Assembly (NCBI GenBank): GCA_032622095.1 | Contig: CP136064.1 | Coordinates: forward strand, 253,582,484 to 253,646,483 | DNA: 64,000 nt | Source of the DNA: Siphonodentalium dalli | Lineage: Eukaryota > Mollusca > Scaphopoda > Gadilida > Siphonodentaliidae | Direction of reading: 5' to 3' | Shown here: piece by piece, positions 58,256 to 64,000 of the stretch | Layout of the letters: each line of letters starts with the position of its first letter | Position numbering within the stretch: position 1 is the stretch's first letter | Program-made: the position numbers and the translations under genes | The notes under the pieces: generated by a model | The model's input: the letters and a program-made list of their open reading frames with translations, nothing else | Told to the model about the DNA's origin: nothing | Database searches by the model: none

Positions 58256-58449
58256 GAAACTATATAAAATTTGCTTTTGATCTAATAAACGAAACTAAAG
58301 TTATCATCCGGAAACCATTTCCGGACGCACACACGGACGGGCGGAAGGCTAGACGGACGGGCGGTACGACGGACGGACGGACACCGGGTATTTTAATAGT
58401 CATATTTCGGGGGACAATTATATATAATGAAACATCGATAGCGAGCCGT

Positions 58450-58689
58450 GTATAATGATGAACTAACAACATATATTGAAAAGAACAATGCGCTGCATAT
58501 ATTGGCAAAGTAACTGCATATAATGACGAACTAACTGCATTTATTGACTAACTAACTGCATATACATGTATTGACATAAATTAGCTGCATATATTGACCA
58601 ACTAACCACATATATTGACAAAGTAGCTGCATACAATGGCAAATGAGCTATATATTGATATATTAATCAGATATATTGCATGAGCTTAA
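58450..58689 (-). repeat. Inverted continuation of the 20-bp minisatellite
   Basis: AACTGCATATAATGACGAAC, AGCTGCATATATTGACC and AACCACATATATTGAC are reverse complements of the units at 55382-57186, so the satellite forms the inner part of both sides of the foldback element. Confidence 0.75.
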
Positions 58690-59118
58690 AGGTGCACAAT
58701 CCGAATTAACGCTCATAAATTACTATTTCTTTGGCTTCAGGGGTGAAAAATATTTGATTCGAGTCGAGGAACCCACCCATCAAAGCTCAGAGTTAACAGT
58801 TTTCGATTTTTGAAATCTGTTATTTTTCACCACCTGGTATATTTAAGGCCTGACAAATATGCGACGAATGCCGACTGACATACTCTCGATACCAAATTGC
58901 TTCAGAACAAAATGTTGATATATAACACTTTTTGCTGCTTTTGGGGCAATGTTTTACTGTAGTTGACAGTGGTTAAACCACTGTCAACTACAGTAAAACA
59001 TTGCATAGCATTATTTTTTGTCAATTAGTCGATTCTGATAACTGAAGCGGCATTTCAAGAAATGTTGTTGTTGTTGGATTTTGATGATATGGGGACACTT
59101 GAATCGGATTGTGTGTCT
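58690..59118. mobile_element. Family G copy 7, divergent
   Basis: TTAA at 58686-58689 and 59119-59122. Ends AGGTGCACAATCCGAAT and CGGATTGTGTGTCT. The left arm matches other G copies up to AATCTGTTATTTTTCA, then a different interior contains a perfect hairpin (GCAATGTTTTACTGTAGTTG near 58950 and its complement). Confidence 0.7.
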
Positions 59119-59122
59119 TTAA

Positions 59123-59262
59123 CACAAGGCAGCTGTTGCGTTCCATTGCTATGATGATGTTCTGATGGCGGTGACGATGACGGGCGGCAACGATGGTAAT
59201 GATGACAATAATGCTGCTGGTGATGATGGCGGTGATGATGATGATGATGATGCTGATGGTTA
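59123..59262. repeat. GAT-rich microsatellite
   Basis: Imperfect GATGATG/GGTGATGATGATGATGATG series ending where the truncated inner end of the right arm begins. Confidence 0.8.
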
Positions 59263-59459
59263 TATTGTGTCGCAAGGATTATAGGACTTCATTTCTATCC
59301 AATAATGTCATTTTTTAGTATATTTTTCAATATCGTTTCCATGGTAACAGGTATTTCTCACGGTATTGGGCATTTTCGGCAGTTTAATCAAAATGCAGTT
59401 TAAGTAGACCTATGCAGCTATTTCAGTACGCATAAATTATTACTGTTACCAATGTAGTA

Positions 59460-61332
59460 GACGTACGAAGACGAAGACAGGGATAGCAAACTTAGAGAAA
59501 GCAGATGGAAGTGTAACAACAAGCGATAAGGAAAAAGCAGAAGTGTTGGCAGATTTCTTCTCCGAAGTATTCACACGGGAACCTAAAGGAAACATCCCAG
59601 ATATCGATATGAAGACAATAAAGCATGAGATGGAAGACCTTGAAGTAACTGCAGAGGGAGTAGAGATTAGACTATCAAAACTCAAACCATGCAAGTCCCA
59701 GGGTCCTGACAATATACACCCTAAAATACTAAAAGAGCTAGCGAAGGAACTAAGCATACCAATAGCACAAATCTTCAATAACAGCCTACGACTAGGAATA
59801 CTACCAAATGAATGGAAAACAGCAAACATATCTGCTATATACAAAAAGGGGGAAAAATCTAAACCAAACAACTATCGCCCAGTCAGCCTAACCAGTATAG
59901 TAGGCAAAGCTCTGGAGGCAAGAATAAGGGATAAAATAATGGACCATATGAGAAATAACCAACTATTTAGTAAGAAGCAATTTGGATTCATCAAGGGACG
60001 ATCTACAACATTACAGCTACTGCACTCATTGGAAAAGTGGACCAAGACCATAAATGAAGGATATGCAACACATGTAATTTATATGGACTTCCAGAAAGCA
60101 TTCGATACCGTTCCACATCAAAGACTACTGCATAAAGCAAGAAGCTACGGAATAAATGGAAATATATTGGAATGGATAGAGAATTTTTTACAGGGAAGAC
60201 AACAAAGAGTGATGATAAATGGCGAAGCGTCAACAACACGAGAAGTAATAAGTGGAATACCCCAAGGAAGCGTGCTCGGACCCATATTATTTGTCATATA
60301 TATAAATGACCTCCCATCCAACGTCAAATCGGATGTCATGATGTTTGCAGACGACACTAAAATTTACAGGGAAATACAGGGTATACCAGATGTGGATGCA
60401 TTACAGAATGACTTAGATGAACTCCAGACATGGTCAGACAAGTGGCTTTTGAAATTTCACCCAGATAAATGTGTGACAATGAACATCGGCACGAAAACAG
60501 AAGAGCCAAACTATCACATGAAGAACAAAGATGGACAATATGTACAACTAAAGGAGGTAACTGAAGAGAAAGATATAGGAGTCACAACTGATAACAAACT
60601 GAAATTTGACCAACATATAAATGAGAAAATACAGAAAGCAAATGCAGTCACTGGAGCTATACGCAGAGCATTTACGCACATGGACACCAAAACAATGCTG
60701 AAACTATACAAAAGTCTGGTGAGACCACATCTAGAATATGCCCAACCGGCCTGGAGTCCACATTTAAAGAAAGACATTGAAATGCTCGAAAAAGTCCAAA
60801 AAAGATTCACAAAACTAATACCAGAATTAAAAGAACTACCATATGAAGAAAGACTAAAGAAGCTAAATATACCAACACTTAACTACAGAAGAATAAGAGG
60901 AGATATGATAGAATGCTTCAAGATATTTAACACCTATGATCCGGAAGTGAATGACATATTAAGAAGAAGCACCGAACTCCGAACCAGAGGACATAATTAT
61001 AAATTATTCTTGGAAGGAGCAAACAGGGATGTGAGGAAATACTCATTTAGCCTAAGAGTGGTGGAGCCATGGAATCATCTAGCAGAAGAAGTCGTCTATG
61101 CAGAAGACATGAATTCATTCAAAAACAATCTCGATTACCATTGGCAGGACCAAGAGATTAAATTAAATTTCAAGGCTGAATTGAGGCTGACAGACCCTGA
61201 TACGATCAATCAAAAAAAAAAAAAAAATGCAGGAGAGTTCGGAGAAATAGAAGATGAAGAATCAGAGGTGGATATAGTGGCATCTATAGAAGCCAGCGTC
61301 CACTAACAACATAAGGTTACATAAGGTATGTA
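59460..61332 (+). mobile_element. 5'-truncated CR1-like non-LTR retrotransposon
   Basis: Inserted in the right arm of the foldback element: arm sequence stops at ACCAATGTAGTA and resumes at ACTAATAAATGTTCC; the intact counterpart at about 61868-61893 reads ACCAATGTGGTATCTAATAA. The coding frame is open right from the 5' junction, so the upstream ORF1 and endonuclease are missing. The 3' end carries a tandem ACATAAGGTT/ACATAAGGTA instead of poly(A), as CR1/L2-group elements tend to. A target duplication could not be defined. Confidence 0.8.
59462..61306 (+). CDS. Reverse transcriptase of a CR1-like LINE, N-terminally truncated
   Basis: About 614 codons without interruption to TAA at 61304-61306. 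The natural start is lost; GTG at 59543 is not a start. Numbering from 59543, the fingers begin near residue 60 (SQGPDNIHPKIL), motif A is YMDFQKAFDTVP with Asp182, motif B is SGIPQGSVLGPILF from residue 237, and motif C is FADD (residues 268-271), so all catalytic aspartates are present. A thumb and C-terminal region follow (LVRPHLEYAQPAWSPH, then FSLRVVEPWNHLAEEVV and FKNNLDYHW), typical of the CR1/L2 branch of the Jockey superfamily. The apurinic-like endonuclease is missing. In an intact element it copies LINE RNA at a nicked target. An A run at 61212-61226 encodes a Lys-rich stretch near the C-terminus. An intact frame suggests a fairly recent insertion. Confidence 0.88.
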   Translation, partial: RTKTKTGIANLEKADGSVTTSDKEKAEVLADFFSEVFTREPKGNIPDIDMKTIKHEMEDLEVTAEGVEIRLSKLKPCKSQGPDNIHPKILKELAKELSIPIAQIFNNSLRLGILPNEWKTANISAIYKKGEKSKPNNYRPVSLTSIVGKALEARIRDKIMDHMRNNQLFSKKQFGFIKGRSTTLQLLHSLEKWTKTINEGYATHVIYMDFQKAFDTVPHQRLLHKARSYGINGNILEWIENFLQGRQQRVMINGEASTTREVISGIPQGSVLGPILFVIYINDLPSNVKSDVMMFADDTKIYREIQGIPDVDALQNDLDELQTWSDKWLLKFHPDKCVTMNIGTKTEEPNYHMKNKDGQYVQLKEVTEEKDIGVTTDNKLKFDQHINEKIQKANAVTGAIRRAFTHMDTKTMLKLYKSLVRPHLEYAQPAWSPHLKKDIEMLEKVQKRFTKLIPELKELPYEERLKKLNIPTLNYRRIRGDMIECFKIFNTYDPEVNDILRRSTELRTRGHNYKLFLEGANRDVRKYSFSLRVVEPWNHLAEEVVYAEDMNSFKNNLDYHWQDQEIKLNFKAELRLTDPDTINQKKKKNAGEFGEIEDEESEVDIVASIEASVH

Positions 61333-62304
61333 ACTAATAAATGTTCCAATTACAAAATTATCGCATTTTTGGTAAAAATCACCATTTTCACCACAAAATG
61401 GCAATAAAACCCTTATAACCTATATGTGCATCCTGTTTAATACTGGTTGGAACATAGTTATGGTTGAAAAAGGGTTTGAGACATCTATAACGCGTTGCCA
61501 TAATATGTTTTGCTCCATTACACGCTTCAAATGTCCGGTTTATGGACAAAATTTCATTATTTCTGATTAGTTGACGAAATTTGGTCCGTTTCCATGACAA
61601 CAGCTGAATAAACCTCAACAGTGACACTATGAAGAAGTCTGGATTAAAAGTGCATGTCATAGAAAACAAATTTCAGAAAGTTATATTGTGTTGCAAGCGT
61701 TATTGGACTTCATTTCTTTCCAATAATGCCATTTTTTTTATTTTTTCAATATCGTTTCCATGGTAACAGTTATTTTTTAGGGTATTGTGCCTTTTCAACA
61801 GTTTTATCCAAATTAGTTTGAAGTACCCGTATGAAGCTATCACAATATGCATAAATTATTACTGTAACCAATGTGGTATCTAATAAATGTTCCAATTCCA
61901 AAATTATCGCATTTTTTGCAAAAATCAACAGTTTTTACCCCAAAATGGCAATAAAACATTCATAACCTATATGGGCATCCTAGTAACTACTGGAGTAGTT
62001 GGGAAATAGTTATCGTGGAAAAATAACATCAAGAAATTATCTTCAACATATGTTTCTGTCCTGGAATGTGCTTAAATTCTGTTTTACCGTCTGCTGAAGG
62101 GTTTTATCTCAAAATGAGTCTACATTGTTTACATGCCGTTTCCATGACAACGGCACCACTTTCAAAGTTTACAGCAGGGCGGAACATGAAGCTGACATAT
62201 TCTACTTTCATATGATCTATAATTTTTCCGTGTGTAAAAAAAAAAATTAAACTCGAAAAATAAGCCCCGTTGGGGCCAAGACCGCTCCTCTATTATGACT
62301 TCTT

Positions 62305-62430
62305 CTTAATATTATAATAGTCCATTTCTTCATAATAATCTAACAGGAAAATAGGAAATTAACTTCTCCTTAATATTATAATAGTCCATTTCTTCATAAT
62401 AATTTAATAGGGAGAAGTCACTTCTCCTCA
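62305..62430 (+). repeat. 64-bp tandem duplication
   Basis: CTTAATATTATAATAGTCC...TTCATAATAATCTA at 62305 recurs at 62369; GGGAGAAGTCACTTCTCC-type inverted motifs follow to 62460. Confidence 0.75.
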
Positions 62431-62638
62431 TTATATTATAAGGGAGAAGTGAAGTATTATTTGATTTTCCTAGGCTGGTCCCTGAATGCGGGTAAATAAG
62501 TAATTTTATGAGGTACCGGGATTCTTATTTCCATGGTTACCAGATGATAACTGAATATTATTTGTTGATAGGTATTTGTTTGTTTCCAATTGATCGATTT
62601 GTAAGGATGTCACCTAATAAGTTCAACAAATGTCTTAA

Positions 62639-62894
62639 CTCTTTCTATACTAAATACTCATTGATGAGTAGTTATCCTTTAGGAAATGTTCTGATAGTGC
62701 GTTCAAAAAAAGATCATAGGTTGTTTGTTGAACATATTATCTGAACATTTCCCTCCAATAAATAGGACTCCTTATGTGCTTCTATAATCTGCAATCTGCT
62801 TACCCCCCCCCCTGAAAACCCCTCCAAATGAATAATAGACCATTCAAATATGTACTGTGATGTGCGCATGAGTTGGAGAATACATTTAATACAG
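62639..62894. mobile_element. MITE-A copy 8
   Basis: TTAA at 62635-62638 and 62895-62898; ends CTCTTTCTATACTAAATAC and ATACATTTAATACAG. Internal hairpin around AAGATCATAGGTTGTTTG; a C run interrupts the right half. It lies in the orientation of copy 5. 62470-62634 holds nothing else. Confidence 0.7.
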
Positions 62895-63004
62895 TTAATT
62901 GTGTTTGTTGAACTTATTAGTTGAACATCCTTATGAATTAATGCAATGGTGTTTCTCGGCCTGCAGTCAGCTTCTATGATCTGAACCGCACAACTGAAGA
63001 ATAT

Positions 63005-63385
63005 ACCATTCAGTTGTATACTTTAGTAACGCTGACGGGGTCTTATTGTCGCCACATATTCGTGTTTTGGGTACCCACTACCCAGCTTTGGGAGTATGTG
63101 TTTTGGATACCCATATTGACCTTTGTAGTTTTATGTGATAAATGTTGTCGTAAATAATCAAGTTATTTCGCTGAGAAAAAGCAATTAGTCAGAAATATCA
63201 ATTTTGAAGATTTGTAGTCATGCGCCAGTTGATAGGATACAACACTTCTTGGACAAGTAAGTGTGTGCTCAAAACAATACAGAGGTCAAGCTTGGTACCT
63301 AAAACACCTTTTCCTAAAGATGGGTACCTAACACTCCAAAATGTGGCGACAATAACCCCTTCAGCTTTAGTAACTGAATGGAAGA
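63005..63385. repeat. Family M inverted-arm element
   Basis: ACCATTCAGTTGTATACTTTAGTAACGCTGACGGGGTCTTATTGTCGCCACAT pairs (in segments) with ATGTGGCGACAATAACCCC...AGCTTTAGTAACTGAATGG; inner arms TTTTGGGTACCCA and GATGGGTACCTAA. Seen once. 63390-63812 has no other feature. Confidence 0.7.
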
Positions 63386-63812
63386 GTTTATTAAATAGTA
63401 AGAGGGATAGTTGATACTCCGGACTCATATTAGATATATTATACCCAACAAAAGCGCTTCCATACAGCGTTTACAGCACCAGGTTGTCCATTATTTGAAA
63501 TTTTCTGGCCAATTCAGGCCAATTGACAAATTTTGATGAGCTTTAGTCCCACAATTCTAATATTGAGGTATTAGAAGTTACTTTAATAAAATGTGAGAAA
63601 ATAGATGGAATATAAACTTGATATAAATTAGGGGATAAACATGCTGTCTGGTGCTGATTTGGAACTTTTATTTGTGGATGTTACGATGGAAAGTGTAGTT
63701 TTACTGGCGATACGAGGAGCCATATATAACAGATATTTGTTCATAGGAAAAACAAGTCGAAGTACGGGATAAAGATATCGAATTTTGGACTATTTACGGA
63801 AAACCTATTGAT

Positions 63813-64000
63813 CATGTCACGAATCTCGACTCTAGCTCAGCCCATAAATGTCATACTCCACCAGTTCAAAACCTGGGAACTTTTTGATTCTGTGACATGG
63901 AGGTTTATAACATTGAACAAACAGTGCAGGTAATATATTTCTTTGTTATTACATGTTCCTTACTAATGCGTTTCACTGTAGGTGAAGGTTCAAATTCGAA
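63813..64000 (+). mobile_element. Family N copy 2, cut by the window end
   Basis: GATCATGTCACGAATCTC, CATACTCCACCAGTTCAAAA, GGGAACTTTTTGATT and GTGCAGGTAATATATTTCTT match the left part of 39896-40440 in order. Confidence 0.65.

Larger units (their letters stand above)
57380..58400 (-). mobile_element. Pearl-like array, reverse orientation, split by a Gypsy remnant
   Basis: AATTTGATTCAGATATGATC at 57380 and 57541 gives a 161-bp period; units contain AAAGTTATCATCCGGAAACC and GGGCCATAACTCTC (reverse complement of the GAGTTATGGCCC core of 6140 and 20930). After the insertion the array resumes with a third TTATCATCCGGAAACC and ends in an ACGG microsatellite (58329-58380). Confidence 0.65.
53898..62293. 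mobile_element. 8.4-kb foldback-type element with long inverted arms
   Basis: Outer ends ATAGAGGAGCGGTCTTG and CAAGACCGCTCCTCTAT. The left arm continues inward for over 1 kb (T run, GTCGGCTTCATGTTCCGCCC, TTGCCATGGAAACGG...) and is mirrored at 61334-62293 plus 59263-59459; a LINE splits the right arm. Between the arms are a minisatellite and nested insertions. Long arms with internal direct repeats resemble foldback (FB/Galileo-like) transposons, but the class is an inference. No transposase seen. Target duplication could not be fixed (left flank TT, right flank TATG). Confidence 0.7.

Noticed and set aside
59446-59871. 141-codon reverse-strand frame
   Set aside because: Shadow of the LINE reverse transcriptase on the other strand.
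1-64000. tRNA or rRNA genes
   Set aside because: No cloverleaf with A/B box sequence and no rRNA-like stretch was noticed by eye; a covariance-model scan would be needed to exclude them fully.

Overview
This is a gene-poor, AT-rich window of animal nuclear DNA. Spliced exons, long introns and very dense non-coding repeats rule out a prokaryote. Helitron-like elements with 122-bp core repeats, 'pearl'-like elements with cores of about 160 bp next to CCGT-type microsatellites, T2/Kolobok-like and piggyBac-like miniature elements, and a CR1-like LINE together suggest a lophotrochozoan, most likely a bivalve mollusc. No species is assigned.

Host genes. Only one gene is convincing: the last two coding exons (14286-14370 and 16913-17031, + strand) of a protein with two CCCH zinc fingers, muscleblind-like in its second finger and linker. 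The 2.5-kb intron between them is filled by hairpin elements. No upstream exon could be identified. There is no rRNA, tRNA or CRISPR array.

Layout. 0.8-17 kb: nested miniature inverted-repeat elements, with the zinc-finger exons near the right end. 17-38 kb: sparser; 3' flank of the gene, long stretches with nothing recognisable, and scattered miniature elements. 38-39.6 kb: a minisatellite with a unit of about 27 bp. 40-42.2 kb: stacked TTAA-target elements. 43.3-46.2 kb: a 2.9-kb array with a unit of about 160 bp and short inverted ends. 47.1-50.1 kb: four Helitron-like units joined head to tail. 51.2-53.8 kb: degenerate repeats and hairpins. 53.9-62.3 kb: an 8.4-kb foldback-type element with long inverted arms, which holds a minisatellite, a pearl-like array, a deleted Ty3/Gypsy copy, a T2-like element and a 5'-truncated CR1-like LINE. 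62.3-64 kb: more hairpins.

Family names used below, defined here only. Elements flanked by TTAA: MITE-A, B and C (termini CCCTTT...AAAGGG, piggyBac-like) and G and K (termini AGG...CCT, T2/Kolobok-like). Flanked by TA: MITE-D (termini CAGTAATGC, pogo/Tigger- or mariner-like). MITE-E, F, L, M and N are defined only by inverted arms or by repetition. No transposase was found for any of them, so the miniature elements look non-autonomous here. The only sizeable protein-coding sequence is the LINE reverse transcriptase. All coordinates of repeats were read by eye and may be off by a few bases; ends of degenerate copies are approximate.
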